DNA of 64,000 bases from Adineta ricciae (GCA_905250025.1 CAJNOJ010000248.1:62001-126000); one strand, 5' to 3'. Positions 32,801 to 44,892 are shown, counted from the first letter of the stretch. Notes: generated by a model not told the origin, from the sequence alone. Numbers and translations: made by a program.

Positions 32801-33207
32801 ATTCCACATATGGCGATAACTCCAGTAGAAATAAACACGCCAGGACCAGCGAGAAGAATAGCTGATAATAGTTGTTGTTTGATCACATGAAAGTGACCAT
32901 TAAACGATGAATCGAATATTAACAGTGGTAAAAAGATGTAATACATCAAGTGAGGATTGATTTGACTTAATTCGATTTCACCATACAAGAAATCATTACC
33001 TGGATCATTAACGCGTGCTGCAATAATACCAATGATAAAGCCAATGAGAAGAACAACAACCGTGAATGGCAGTGGAATTTTATTTTTCAAAAACTTGGAT
33101 AATATGATTTTGTATATACATGAGGATAAGACTGAAAATGAGAGAAATAAGATAACTGTGCTTGATTTGGAGTCACTTTCGGAATGATTGTCGACTGTAG
33201 AATTCAT
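29863..33207 (-). CDS. Na+/H+ exchanger with CNBD-like tail (SLC9C/SOS1 type)
   Basis: Exons 33207-32544, 32491-31844, 31792-31157 and 31106-29863 join across 50-52-nt introns, giving 1063 aa. The first 430 residues hold about 12 membrane segments of the NHE fold: LMYYIFLPLLIFDSSF, SATDPIAVVALL and DSESLLNDGSAFVIF (Asn187-Asp188, the transport centre). They end in WSGLRGSMSLILVL. The C-terminal half is cytoplasmic. At about 784-890 it contains a cyclic-nucleotide-binding-like module (YLIIRGLVQ, GNIIGADAFF, YASCGLVETFVID). Sperm NHE (SLC9C) has a four-helix voltage sensor between the two parts, but I see no such segments here. That layout is closer to plant SOS1. The CNBD lacks a clear R of the phosphate-binding cassette. 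A decayed copy of the tail lies at 59262-60057. Confidence 0.85.
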
Positions 33208-35103
33208 TTATTGAAATAATCTAAAAGATGTAAATATAGTTGTCAAAATATTTTACGATACCTGTGCAGAGAATTTTCTTGGAAAGAAAAATGTTGATTT
33301 GTTATATGTTACGACGTCAGTGTCATGAAACATGTATGCAAAATAATGACGCGATCTTTCGTGTTTATACTGTTTAAAAGCTTACTTATCTTTATGTTTT
33401 AAGTTGATCTTGAGTTCGACGGGACTATATTTTGTTCTCATACTGGTTGTATCAACATATTTTCTGTCGCTCAGATCGGCGCGTAGCATGAGATAAAATT
33501 GTGAAGGGAATTGGTAATAGGATGCAGTTAATCACATTGATCTGACCGGCTAAGTACTCAGTTAGTCAAGCGGTTGCCTTCGATTTGCCGTCGGCTTCAA
33601 TGTAGCTTGTAGAGTATAGATTCCTAAAGATTTAGTTGGAGTTTATATAAAGAAACATAATGGTGACAATGATGTCAAATGTATAGAAAAATATAAAGAA
33701 ATGTATTCGAAAACAAAAGAAAACATTGATTACTATCGCAAATGAAAGACCCAGTGATTCTAATGAAATAGAATTTTTTTTGTATAGATCTACATTTGCA
33801 ACTCGTCATTGTCGACAAGAGAATCAGCAAAAAATAATTCGGTGCAAATAGAAATTACTCAGTAATGATATCTCGAAAATATCGACGCGAATAAATGTCT
33901 CATAAAATTCAACGAAAAAAATAGTTTACTCACTGATCCATGACAAATAAAAAAAAACCTATATACATTGAATGCACATTAAGGTGTCGAAAAAGCGAGG
34001 GACCGCAAGAAAAAATGTACACGTGATCTGAATTTTTTGTCATAGTATTTGTCTTTGTGCTAAGGCGTTGCTTGTAATGTTTTGTTTGTTTAACCTGCAG
34101 GTAATCGAAACGCAAAGATGTGAACAGCAAAGATATCAAAAATGATAATTGTAACAAAAATTCAAATAACTATCTGTGCCTTTCAGCATGATGACATCAT
34201 TCGCACATTAGTGATATAAAAAGACACATAGTGGAACAACCTAAGTTTACTAATCCTATGACTGGATTTGATATGTGCATAGTGCTATAGCACAATATAG
34301 ATGAAAAACAGTGGTCATTAAATTTTCAACAGTTGACAAGTATTTTTTGATGCATATCCACGATCATTATGGACGATGCGGTATACTTCCGTTAGCCAAC
34401 GGTAACAGGAAGCGTTCCGAAGATAATTTTAGCATTGTAAGATGTTTTTCTTCAGAGTCTTTGCGAATTTTTACAGAAGTTGAAGATAATCTGTAAAACT
34501 AACAAGCGAAAAGAGAACGAAATTTCTAGAAACTGGCACAGGATTATATTTTAGATATCCTCTTATTCGTCACACCTCTGAGTGAAATATTTAGTTTGGA
34601 ATACTCAATTATCCTTCGCCAAATCTAACGAAAGGTAATCAAAGTCAAGCAATTCGAACCGGCATTATTTTTCAAATGATATAAAACCTCGGTCATAGTC
34701 TATTACCGAGTAAGCTATATCTGCAGGAATTCAAACAGTTATGTATATGCTTGAGTTGTGCGATAAATGAAAATGTTTATACGTGTTTGATGTGTACATC
34801 TATGAACTTGCAATTATGTTGAATATATTAGAATGCATCGGGATTCAATTGAGAAGATTTGTATAGTATTGGTCACGTGCGACAGAGCGCTGAAAGTGTT
34901 CCGGAACTGCATATCGATGGATTTTACTCAGATATTTATTCGGAAATTCCTTCCCATTGTGCCGCATCTGATTCTGTTAGTTTCACTTAGAAATCATTGA
35001 AGTAAATCTAAAGAATTGTGATACTTCCCTATACAAATCATGTTTCCTTATTCATCATTTTATTATAATTAAAATTGAGACAAAAGTATGAGCATTGCGA
35101 AAG
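33208..35103. other. 1.9 kb intergenic, no gene seen
   Basis: AT-rich, with only short frames of low coding character. It holds the exchanger promoter on the left and the 3' flank of the 7TM gene on the right. I saw no tRNA or clear repeat. Confidence 0.5.
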
Positions 35104-36060
35104 TCATTCGGCAGTATTAACTATCGCAACTGTCCGATGACCTATTGGTGATACTCGATTACTACGAACACATCTTCGTAATGAACAAAACTGAAACACC
35201 CGTTGCAGTTTACTACGAAGTTCAGGTAATGCAATAACACAAACAAAGGGGTTGAGTAGAGTTGTGAAATACGAGCAGTAATAACTTATGTTATAAAAAT
35301 CATAGGCAGATGGATCGAGCATTCCAACTGTATCCATAGTGTACAAAACCATTGATGGAAATACAATAATCAGATATATACCAGTGATCGATACCAATTG
35401 AACAGTCATTTTCCGATAGTTTTTCCATTGCATTCTTTGGCTAACACGATACTTACTATACCAAACCCTTGCCAAAAGTGCTAGACTAAAGATAGCAATC
35501 ATACATATTGGCACGACATTATGTGCAAGACTATCCCATATACTAAGAGCGCCAATATTGCCTGCACATGTTGCAACTCCACAATCTACTTGCGTATGGT
35601 CCAGAATAGGTTCACAAGGTAGAATAAAATAGATGATGGCGTAATACACAAAAGGGTAAATTGTAACCATGAATATCGGTAAATAGTGTAGAAAGAAATG
35701 TGCTTTTCGTGTTCTAAGCAGATTGTAATGAAAGACGAGAACATGTCGTTCTATTGCACCCCAAGCTACAAGTAGGGTAATGACTACATACACAGCATAA
35801 TCAATATATGTCCACGTAAAGCAAAATACACGTGTGAATACTGAAACATGGCCAGTTCGGTAAAAATCGATAAACCAAATTAAGTCCGTCAGATTGAGAA
35901 AAGTGCCAAAGGCGAGAATGAGAATAATAAAATGATTATGTAGAGCATTTCGAAGTATACGATCGACAAGAAAATGATAAAGACAGAAGAGAGAACATAG
36001 AACAGATGGAATAAGAAAAATGAGATACAACCAAAAACAAACTGGATATGGAATAGACAT
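35104..36060 (-). CDS. Orphan 7TM receptor, rotifer-expanded family (member 1)
   Basis: An intronless ORF of 318 aa from the ATG at 36060. Seven membrane helices are visible. TM3 ends in WGAIERHVLVFH, where E-R-H replaces DRY. TM2 has LNLTDLIWFIDFYRTGH. The second extracellular loop has conserved Cys, and TM7 ends in LLNPFVCVIALPELR, matching NPxxY with V-C-V-I. It shares nearly all of these blocks with the partial receptor at 63570 (TDMIWFIDFYRT, WASIERHILIFH) and more distantly with the one at 43358. That makes it a lineage-specific, intronless class A family. The ligand is unknown, with chemosensory or peptide sensing as plausible guesses. The TTG-initiated extension to 36072 is not needed. 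Confidence 0.85.
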   Translation of the reverse strand: MSIPYPVCFWLYLIFLIPSVLCSLFCLYHFLVDRILRNALHNHFIILILAFGTFLNLTDLIWFIDFYRTGHVSVFTRVFCFTWTYIDYAVYVVITLLVAWGAIERHVLVFHYNLLRTRKAHFFLHYLPIFMVTIYPFVYYAIIYFILPCEPILDHTQVDCGVATCAGNIGALSIWDSLAHNVVPICMIAIFSLALLARVWYSKYRVSQRMQWKNYRKMTVQLVSITGIYLIIVFPSMVLYTMDTVGMLDPSAYDFYNISYYCSYFTTLLNPFVCVIALPELRSKLQRVFQFCSLRRCVRSNRVSPIGHRTVAIVNTAE

Positions 36061-37995
36061 GTTCAAATGCAATTATTACTGTAACTGTAGTAAATCTAGA
36101 AAAAAAGTATATGTGTATCACATCTCTCATATGTCAATTACTGAATGAGGTTGAGCATGAAAGCTTATGATATTTTCTCAACCATCTCCATGATATGACA
36201 TGACAAAAGGACTAATTAATCGAGGGATTTTTATTTATTCTACGTTATCTCTCGTCTATGTCATTGCGTGAAAGGTTATAACGAAGGTTGAAAAGAATAT
36301 TCAATATAAAAGATTCGTTTTGAATCGCAATTTCAAGTATTATAGAATACGAATTGATTAAATATGGATCTTTATTGTGTTTGCAGCACCATAGGAACAC
36401 AATGCATTCATTCATCCATTTTTCAGTGAGTATTTTAATATGCTTTGGTTTAACATGATCTAGCATTGATTCAATGTGTTAAATAATGCCACATTTTCAT
36501 TTGCGTTGATTACTCTTGACTTGTTGTTAATGAATAATAACGTAAGAAGCATCATCACGAATACACATCGTCATCAAAAGTCAACTTAATGACCTTGCGG
36601 CATTACTTTTCTCTACGTGAAATATTTTGATAATTCACAGATGATTCTGTGTTTTCGAACTAGAAGCAACGTAAATGTAGGGTGAGGGTGAGTGAAATTT
36701 CACTCGCACGGTTCTGCGACATAAAATGTATTCAAATTTTGCATGGAACTTCCGCTACTCTTGGATAACGTGGATAGAGCGCTGGCAGACTAGGAAGAAT
36801 ATGGGTGTGGGAAACCTGGTTAAAACTGTTTCCAAGTGATTTTCATGAGAGGTAACACCACCAAACATTCAACTCTCGAGGCTGATTGTCAGCCGATGGA
36901 CTTAAGTGAAACTCAGTCAAATCATTTTTGCGAGGGTACTACTAGAATCTATTAGTGGCCGCCATTCGTTCATGTATACAATAATTTCTGAAAGGTTAAT
37001 GTGATGATGGAGAAATTCTCCCTGGTGATGTATTGTTACATCAAAATCTCGCTGGAGGTCGAAGATGAGACTTATTGAACGAGTGATTCGTGTGTTAATA
37101 AAAAAAGAGTATTGATATTTCCATATAGCCCCCTTTGTCTTGTATCTGATACATTTTTTACAGTACATCTAACTTTCGGACAAACTCAAAGTTTCTGCAT
37201 TTATTTATTTCGTCGAAATATATTCCAGCTTCAAAGGAAAAAATGTCATTCGAAGTGAATCCCTCTCATGACTGACTATAAGACATTACTCCTAAATTAG
37301 AAGAAAGGTCACCGATACATAGACCATCATAAACCTGCTTTGACTTCGAATAAAATCAATCAAACCTGAATAACATTTTCTTTGGTTATAATTGTTCTTT
37401 TTAATATTTGCAGAAAAATTTTATATAGTAATATTGTATTCGCAGGCTTTTTTTCTTTTGTCAATGTGCCCGCATTATCAGGAACTACTATTGATGAAAT
37501 ATAAGTAAACATTTTTTACGGTGAACGAAAAGAAAGACGAAATCATTTTGTATTGACTGTGGTGAAAATAATCCGTGTGCATAACATTCAGCTCGATAAT
37601 CGATTTAAAACGGTAATTCTTTTAGACGATGTTCTTCTCAATCTGTTATCGTTTCTCTCGTAGAGACCACAAGTTCAAACACAACAGTTGAAAACCGAAA
37701 ATAATGTAAATGATGGCTTTTATTGAACATATCTTTCTGATGCATCATACAGAAGCTCATCGTTCAGCGACCTTGTCGTATCTTTCTACAAATATATACA
37801 AGCCAAGTAATACTGATGCGAAGAATTTGTTGATTGGATGAAAAATAATATCTCGTTTATATTAGCACACTCCATTTAACATAAATCGAATGAGAGGGCC
37901 ATCGAATAAATCCGGAAATAATCGTCGACGAAAGTACTACTTTGATTTTTCATAGTAAATCTTTTCAACATCAATGATACCCTTGCAGCTGTGGG
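36061..37995. other. 1.9 kb intergenic, no gene seen
   Basis: Short AT-rich ORFs only. A TGAGGGTG motif is at 36683 beside a small palindrome (GAGTGAAATTTCACTC). Nothing else is supported. Confidence 0.45.
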
Positions 37996-38693
37996 ATGTT
38001 ACCCTGGATAGAACTGTGTTGGTACTGTGTGGCATGTATTGTTCTAGTACTTATCGAAGTAATCATTGTGATTGATATTCTTGTTAGCAGAAATAAATCT
38101 GGAAGTAAGTGTTTGCTTAGCGAAATCAACAGGTTTACAGAAAGTTGCCTCTTCTAGCGACGATATCTACTATAACAACAACATGTACGTTGTCCCTTTG
38201 CCATTTCGCATACAGTTGTCTCACATGGAGATTAAACTTTTTTGTATTTAATGCAGATGCTAAAACTAGTGCTTGTGTAACAGGTGCTGGAATTGCAATG
38301 GTTCAATTACACAAGTGTATTATAACAGCACGGAAACTGATCAAACAGCATCGACTCCGGGTCCGTCGTAAATCAAATCATCATGTTAACTGTGCCACAA
38401 AATACTGTTTCGTTTTCTTTCATAGTAATCGTGGAAACCGTCACTTTCATGTGGCAATATGTCAACAGGACACCATCAATAAATCCTGTTGTTATCGATA
38501 ATCAAACAGTATCCTATAATTTTTCAGTATGGCTCGGCGGATACAAGTCAAATGACGATAATGCTAGAGTTGCATTGTCATTTTTTAAATCAATTCAACG
38601 TACAAGTGGGAACAACTATTACTCTTTGGGCCAGTTCTCGCCGTAGATTATAACTATGTAATATTATTACTGACGAATGATGGTGATGACGAT
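37996..38693 (+). pseudogene. Decayed membrane-anchored, lectin-like extracellular protein
   Basis: The first exon (ATG at 37996) encodes a short N-terminus and one strong membrane segment (CIVLVLIEVIIVIDILV), ending at a GTAAGT donor. After an acceptor near 38137, Thr-rich linker-like sequence appears, then a piece reading YYNSTETDQTASTPGP in another frame. A globular part follows (NQTVSYNFSVWLGGYKSNDDNARVALSFF) that resembles beta-sandwich modules of rotifer and bacterial surface proteins. Its continuation GPVLAVDYNYVILLL is in yet another frame. Several frameshifts therefore interrupt one gene. The N-terminal anchor plus Thr linker matches the style of the FG-GAP protein at 26.6 kb. Confidence 0.5.
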
Positions 38694-38908
38694 AGTATGG
38701 CACTTTGTTTCAACCACTTAAAGACTCGCGAATCCGTCCTTGTGATGTTTTCAGAGAAAACTGACATTATTTCTTTTCACTTGAAGTTTTTTATTACCCA
38801 TTGATTTGCGTTTATTTTATATTGACAAAAGAAAAGGTCTTATCTTCGAAAGCAAATTTGAATACATGAAGTCACATTTCATTCATCGATTATAACAAAA
38901 GCGTCCTG

Positions 38909-40150
38909 ATGTGTAGTAATTCTTGCTTTTATCATTCGCTTGTGTATCTTCACGTTTTCACCGCCATCTTTGAATCTGCCACAACCATCGGGTTATTCGT
39001 CTTGATCTCCATCACTCATCAAGAATTATTTTTCAAAATCGAACATCCCCAAGATGGTGATCTGCAAGCAGTTGGTACTATAAATATAATAATCATTGTC
39101 GTCCTATTTCTTGCTGGTGCAATTCGCACAATAATTTTAACCGTATTCGTCTTTCTTGTATTACTCATGCCCAGTGTATGTTTTTGCATGCTATGCATTC
39201 CACACTGTCGAAATCCGTATTGTAAACTATTGAGATCGAGATCAACCAATCGATTTCTTTCATTTAATTGCAATTGTCCGTGTTATCGTGCGCGTCCGAA
39301 ATTACGCTTTCAGATGCAATTTGTATTGATTATATTTATCTCATGTATTCGTATAGCAATGATAATCTTCTGTTTCATCATCCAACACAATATCACAACG
39401 AAAAGTCTTGCTGTTATCGTTGCCATTTCATTTTTCTTTCTGATAATCACTTCTCTCCTAGATTTCTATCACTATCATGTATGGTGGCATTACAAACCAA
39501 TCTTAAGTAAAACTACAAAACACTTTGAAATGCCAACGACACCACTATCGAAGAAACATCAACGTTTCATTCCTTATCATTTATTGGGTGATAATCGTAC
39601 TACACATTTCGGCGATAAAGCCTGTTCGAATACTCGATGTCAAAACCGTGATTTAGAACACATATTCATCTTTCATTTCAAAGGTTACAATCCCCAGCCA
39701 CGTTACTTTGATCTCGACGAAAAAACGCGTTACATTGGTTTCCATCAGACAAATCCGGAGTCCGCGATACAAATTGCTCATTCTGACTTTCGAATCAGTG
39801 TCAAACATGAATGTACCATGTTAGGTCATGGCATTTATTTTGCTCGATCAAGAGAAGGAACAGACAGGAAAGCGAATCGTCAAGGTGCGTTCATATGTGC
39901 CGAAATTAACATGGGAAGAGTGCTGAGAGTGAATGCACACGAAAGAAATCTGTATCGTGGTAAAAAAGATTGGTGGGCGACACATGACTCGGCTTATTTC
40001 TGTCATCAGGATGCCACTTTGGATGAATTCTGTATTAAAGATTCATCACAAATTCTCAAATGGATCATGGTGATCGAGAAAAACGATTCGAAAGTTGAAC
40101 TTTATGGCTTAAATCAAGAATTTGATGATACGAAATGTTCGTGTATCTAG
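38909..40150 (+). CDS. Membrane-anchored PARP-like (Gig2-type) protein
   Basis: An intronless ORF of 413 aa. Residues 1-190 contain about four hydrophobic segments with a Cys-rich loop between them (CFCMLCIPHC, CNCPCYR). Residues 230-395 form a PARP-type ADP-ribosyltransferase fold: IGFHQTNPESA with His279, MLGHGIYFARS with Tyr310, then a W-W-x(4)-DSAYFCHQ segment and DEFCIKD with Glu373, followed by ILKWIMVIE. The H-Y-E triad of active PARPs is thus apparently complete. The closest style I recall is the Gig2/PARP-homologous group. A catalytic domain joined to multiple transmembrane helices is uncommon, though PARP16 is tail-anchored. The protein ends in CSCI, only a weak CaaX candidate. Target proteins are unknown. 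Confidence 0.75.
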   Translation: MCSNSCFYHSLVYLHVFTAIFESATTIGLFVLISITHQELFFKIEHPQDGDLQAVGTINIIIIVVLFLAGAIRTIILTVFVFLVLLMPSVCFCMLCIPHCRNPYCKLLRSRSTNRFLSFNCNCPCYRARPKLRFQMQFVLIIFISCIRIAMIIFCFIIQHNITTKSLAVIVAISFFFLIITSLLDFYHYHVWWHYKPILSKTTKHFEMPTTPLSKKHQRFIPYHLLGDNRTTHFGDKACSNTRCQNRDLEHIFIFHFKGYNPQPRYFDLDEKTRYIGFHQTNPESAIQIAHSDFRISVKHECTMLGHGIYFARSREGTDRKANRQGAFICAEINMGRVLRVNAHERNLYRGKKDWWATHDSAYFCHQDATLDEFCIKDSSQILKWIMVIEKNDSKVELYGLNQEFDDTKCSCI

Positions 40151-40231
40151 GAAATTTATTTTCACAGGTATTCACAATCTACATATAAAAAGACACGACT
40201 CAAGTTGACGCTTTCTTTCTTTTTCTTCATT

Positions 40232-41560
40232 TTAATTGTCAACTAAAAATTTTCGAACTCGGTTGCCGTAATTGTCTGCAACATAAATATTTCCATCTCT
40301 ATCGAATTTGAATCCCATTGCTCGACACATATGTCTCGGATCTTTAGTTAAGTTGTCAGCACCGATGATAATTTCTCCTGATTTGATTCCAATTGTCCAT
40401 CGGACTATGCGAGCGTTGATTGAATCACAGACATACACTTCTTTCTCATCATTGTCGACAATAACTGCGGATGGATAATTGAATTGATTCAAATTCGTAC
40501 CGATATCGTTACCACCAGCAACAATGACACCTTGTTTACTACCGGGAGCCCAACGTCGCACACATTGATTCACGAAATCTGCTACATAGAGATTACCGGA
40601 CTTTTCGGCGACGTAAATACCCATCGGATGATATAGCTGATTTGGTGCACTACCATAGCCATTGCCACCAGCGACTACTTGCTTATTTTTCCCATTTCTA
40701 TCAAATTTAAATACAGTAGATTGTATCCAATCAGAAATATAGATATTGTCATCTTTATCCACGAAAATTCCTGAGCATGATTGAATAATTCCGCTTTTGG
40801 CATCCATCAATGTTGTTACTTGTCCACCTGGCGTGATTTTCAATACCCGACACGGACAATAGACTTCCGCGACATAGATATTATCATTTCTATCGATAAA
40901 TATCGCGGATGGCTTGTTAGCTTTATCGTATGGTCTCCAGGGATTAGTTCTAGAAACGAACTTGCTCATCGCAATCATTTCAGTACAGTATAATTCATTC
41001 TTACTCAGTACTGTTCTCAAACTTGTAGAATGTCACTCCGGTTCGATCACCATTACCATTGACTGGAAAGCGTTGTATACGGCTGTTCTCATAATCAGCT
41101 ACGTAAAAATACTGATTTTTACTATCGATCACAATATCCGATGGAGTATTGAGTTCATTAGGACCTGAACCTGAATGTCCTTGCTCATCACCTGCTACCA
41201 CTGCACCAACCTGTTGCCACCTTCTTGCTGCGTTACTTTTTACTAGATACACTACAAACTCGCCTTGTCTTAACAGTTGAGATCTCTAAATGGTAACTCA
41301 CTTGAACCATTTTGACTCGATGATTGTCTATGTCCGTACATGTCCGTACTCGCTCGTTTCTCTTCACTTGAAAGCAAAATGCAAGAGGAAGTTTGATTCA
41401 GTCTGATTTCTTAAGTATCGAGAATATGAATTGCCTTCGTCATTTTCACCTGCTTTTTATCATTGCAGTAAATACTTCGAAAAGCAAGAAAACATGCCCA
41501 TGCACAGAGAACATTCGTTATTGCAATCAAATTTGCAACGACATTTTTCCATGAAAGCAT
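40232..41560 (-). CDS. NHL-repeat beta-propeller protein
   Basis: The last exon (about 40959-40232) and the preceding one (to about 41014) join across a 55-nt GTAAGA..TTTCTAG intron. They encode NHL repeats: repeated P-x-x-I/V-x-V/F-D-x-x-x-N-x-Y-V-A-D patterns such as GNIYVADNYGNRV, NLYVADFVNQCVRRW and DDNIYISDW, about six blades. Upstream the frame continues to about 41290 (LRQGEFVVYLVK). A likely first exon at 41560-41450 starts with ATG and encodes a hydrophobic signal or anchor (NLIAITNVLCAWACFLAF). I could not join the 5' exons without ambiguity, so the N-terminus is provisional. The product should be an extracellular or membrane-anchored propeller. Bdelloids carry many such genes. Confidence 0.78.
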
Positions 41561-43357
41561 ACCGGTCGGTCATTTGAACACATCAAATAAATTCCTAATT
41601 GCCGACAAATAATATTGCAAATCGAAAACAAAATGCTGTAACCATTAGTATACACTTATGACAACAACAAAAATCAAGTCAACCGATGAATGGTACAAAT
41701 ATTTTCTACCTGAGTTTTTTGCTTCCCTAATGATTATTCATCTATCATTCGTGGCAATCAAAAAAAAAATAATTAATTAACTCTCTTTTCACGCTGATGA
41801 CAGACATTACTTGTAATTAGGAGAAAAACAGAGAGTAAATACAAATATCTGAATGTAAGGAAAGAAATTTGTTTCTCTTATTTCCCGGCAAATGCAATGT
41901 GTCCGCGGAAATGTTTTTTTTTCTGTAAAGAGACAAATTTTCATGTCCATCAGGATCGGCGAGGTTCCTTTTTGTCGGATGGTCTTCTGTTTATCGGCAT
42001 CCTGGTGTATCGCAAGTATTTCAGTCAAGGAAAAGCGTTCCGCTAAAAGCCAGAACAAAGTTATATCCGTGTTGACACTTCGTTAGTTTCTTGTTGGCCC
42101 ATGTTTGAACCGGCAGTTCGATAAAATGACGAGCACAAACAGCAATATGCTTTAGGCAGTGTTTCACTTAAACAATAGAATGTACAGAAAAATTCATCCA
42201 TCTAGATAGACAGGTAAACATCATCAAGGATACCAAACGCGCCCATGTGTAGTACAACGGCATCTACACTTTGGACATGTTGGTAGTGGAGATGCCGTGT
42301 TTCGTTCTTGATTAGCGTCTTAGAGTAAAATCATGTCTATGTTATTATCATATTGATGAGGGTGATGATTTGACGACGATTTTAAGACAAAAATCATACC
42401 GGTAAGCTTTCCAAAAATAAATTCATCGATTCATGTGTAAGATGATATGTTCAGTATTATTCTTGGAAAAATGGAATCTTCGATGTATCTAGACACTATT
42501 TCTTCGTACGTGTTGAATTGATATGGCAGCGGTATAACAAATGTACATAAAACTAAAAAGTACATAAGATACAGTCGCTTCAATGTATTTTCCTTGTCAC
42601 TCCTACTTGTAAGATCACTCATTTGACTTGTGTTTATTTAGCATGTAGCGATTAAGACGAAGAACCATTCTGTTTGTACACTCTGTATTGATGTGTTCCA
42701 CGAGCTCAGAGTAAAACTATAAGAGGAATTCATGTTTAAATAGAAAATTAAGTCGAAATGATGTATATCATATTTGCTTTAGTACACGGTCGATCTTCAC
42801 TCCAAACACATCGAATATTATAAGTCGATAAAAGCAAGGAGAAATAATACAATGGAAACAAACGAGCTGCTCGTCGTCCTACGAACGACCAATAACACTT
42901 AGCTAACTGAAATTTGCAATTGCCATAGTTCCATAAACCATAACAAAGTCACTCAGACAAAAAAATAAGACAACACCCACTTTGTAAATCACGTAGACAC
43001 AACACGAATACGATATTTATAGAATATTCATAGTTTGACTTCGTATGCCCTTGAAGCGATTTCTTGCTAAACCTATGACGGACTTTCTATTGTTTCTCGA
43101 TGTGTACAATGGTATTGTAATATAATAAGAGGCAAAATATCTTATGATTACATTTGATTAAATTATATCGGAACGCATAGGAATATTTCTCGTGCAAAAC
43201 CGAATACATGCTGGTATTTTAGAGAGTCAGAGTAGGAAAAAGATGAATTCTAACATAAAGTATATAATAGAAGCGGATGAGTTCATAGGCGATGTTTGAA
43301 TAATTATTTGGGTAAATAACTTGATTTTTGTCCTTTTCTTAGTCATCTAATAAAACA
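41561..43357. other. 1.8 kb region, one doubtful small ORF
   Basis: The - strand ORF at 42622-42431 (63 aa) has a hydrophobic segment (LYLMYFLVLCTFVIP). About 120 bp further on, a - strand stretch reads PTCPKCRCRCTTHG before a stop. They could be exons of a small Cys-rich membrane protein, but I found no phase-consistent splice. A TGAGGGTG motif is at 42357. Nothing else is recognised. Confidence 0.3.
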
Positions 43358-44290
43358 TCAGAATTGAATGAGATTTATTAAGTTTTTCCAAAGTTCCGGC
43401 AAGCATCCCAGACATACAAATGGTAGAAACATAATCACATGATCAGTGAGATACGATAGAACTATCGATGCTGGCTCCTGCAGCATAAATCCCAGCAAAT
43501 GCATTATAGAAAGAAAGAAAAGTGGAAAATTAACGGATAGATACAATGCGGAAATACCGAGTAATTGAATGGCCATTCTGCGATATTTCTTCCATATGAT
43601 CGACTGATGAGCCGTTCGTTTGTGACAAACGACACGAATCAATAGCGTAATATTGTAGAATATAATCAATATCGTAGGTACGACCCCATGTAAATAAAGT
43701 TCCCAATAAGACAAAAACTCTTTCTCATGATAGCAACCATAATCTCCGCAAACGTCCCAAGTATAATTCCAATCAGTCGTACACGGATATAAAAATATTA
43801 CGACGATGTAAAATAGCGTCATATAGATAAGAAGAGAATATAATGGTATATAATGAACAATAATTCTCTTTAATCGAGTACTGGTTAACTGGTGATGAAA
43901 AACGAGAATGTGTCGTTCGAATGAGGCCCATGCTAACAGAACTATAATGGTATTATAGATTCCATAATCGACAAACAACCAAATGGAACAAAATACCGAG
44001 GATTTTAACCATACTTGACCATCTAAGTAGTAATATATTGCGGTGTTGGATATATTGAACGAAACATAAACTGAACCAAGGATGAGTATAGTGATGATAG
44101 AATGATGATGGATGGATTGGCGAAGAGTTTGTATGACAAGGAGATGAATGAGAAGAAAGAGAGAACAAAGAAGAGAAGGTACAATGAAAGGAACAAGAAA
44201 CCAAAAACAAAGACGATTGGACATCAACGAAGCATAGTCATCGGTACTATCGTTAGACTCGTTCATCGTATTATTCAAATTCAAATTCAT
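43358..44290 (-). CDS. Orphan 7TM receptor, rotifer-expanded family (member 2)
   Basis: An intronless ORF of 310 aa from ATG 44290. The N-terminus has N-glycosylation sequons (NNT, NES, NDS). Seven hydrophobic helices follow: FIVPSLLCSLFLLIHLL for TM1, then TM3 ending in WASFERHILVFHHQL, where E-R-H replaces DRY. IWKKYRRMAIQLLGISALYLSVNFP precedes and forms TM6, and FLPFVCLGCLPELWKN ends TM7. The TM3/TM6/TM7 blocks align with the receptors at 35104 and 63570, but overall divergence is larger. It is the same intronless class A family and likely arose by duplication. The ligand is unknown. Confidence 0.85.
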   Translation of the reverse strand: MNLNLNNTMNESNDSTDDYASLMSNRLCFWFLVPFIVPSLLCSLFLLIHLLVIQTLRQSIHHHSIITILILGSVYVSFNISNTAIYYYLDGQVWLKSSVFCSIWLFVDYGIYNTIIVLLAWASFERHILVFHHQLTSTRLKRIIVHYIPLYSLLIYMTLFYIVVIFLYPCTTDWNYTWDVCGDYGCYHEKEFLSYWELYLHGVVPTILIIFYNITLLIRVVCHKRTAHQSIIWKKYRRMAIQLLGISALYLSVNFPLFFLSIMHLLGFMLQEPASIVLSYLTDHVIMFLPFVCLGCLPELWKNLINLIQF

Positions 44291-44892
44291 ATTTAGTAGG
44301 TAAGTGGAAATGACACAGATCGCCTTTTTTCATTTTCTTTTAGATCACATGATGGTAGTTCGTGCTCGCTTTCACCTATGTAATTATCATTAACTTTTCA
44401 CAGGAAGTATGTTTGAACACTCAACGGATGTTTATTGTCTCAAAAGTACACTTTGATTGGCAAAAATCCGGAGCATGAAAACTTTGTCACTTATTGAACT
44501 TTTATTCTAGAATTGAACTTGGAATCAGTTCTGTTCTGTCACCTTAGCACTTGATAATTCATGTTTACAGATCGCTTGCTGGAGTTTGAACGTGAGCATG
44601 AAGCTAAATAGAAGAGATACAATAATTTATTCGTACAGATTACTCAGATTGAGATTTAACAATGATATATTCCATTTATTTGCTATGATACTTACAAAAA
44701 AGTCTGCATTACTTGTTTTTATGAATAAAAATATCAAGTCTGTATACTGAAAGAAAAAATGATTGTCTAGGGTGTTGTTTGGATGAGAGCAGAACATGAA
44801 TTGCAGAATAAATTTCAAAAATAAAGCGTACAGTTATTTAATTCATGCATCTTAATACTTGTTATCGCATCAAAGCATTAAATTCGACAATT
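44291..44892. other. Intergenic, no gene seen
   Basis: AT-rich upstream region of the 43358 receptor and 3' flank of the next gene. No coding signal. Confidence 0.5.

Noticed and set aside
33541-33600. Possible tRNA-like stretch (GTTAGTCAAGCGGTT..)
   Set aside because: It could not be folded into acceptor, D, anticodon and T arms, and no GGTTCGAATCC-type T loop follows.
42431-42622. 63-aa ORF with membrane segment
   Set aside because: No phase-consistent splice to the Cys-rich stretch downstream, so it was kept only as a note in the intergenic entry.
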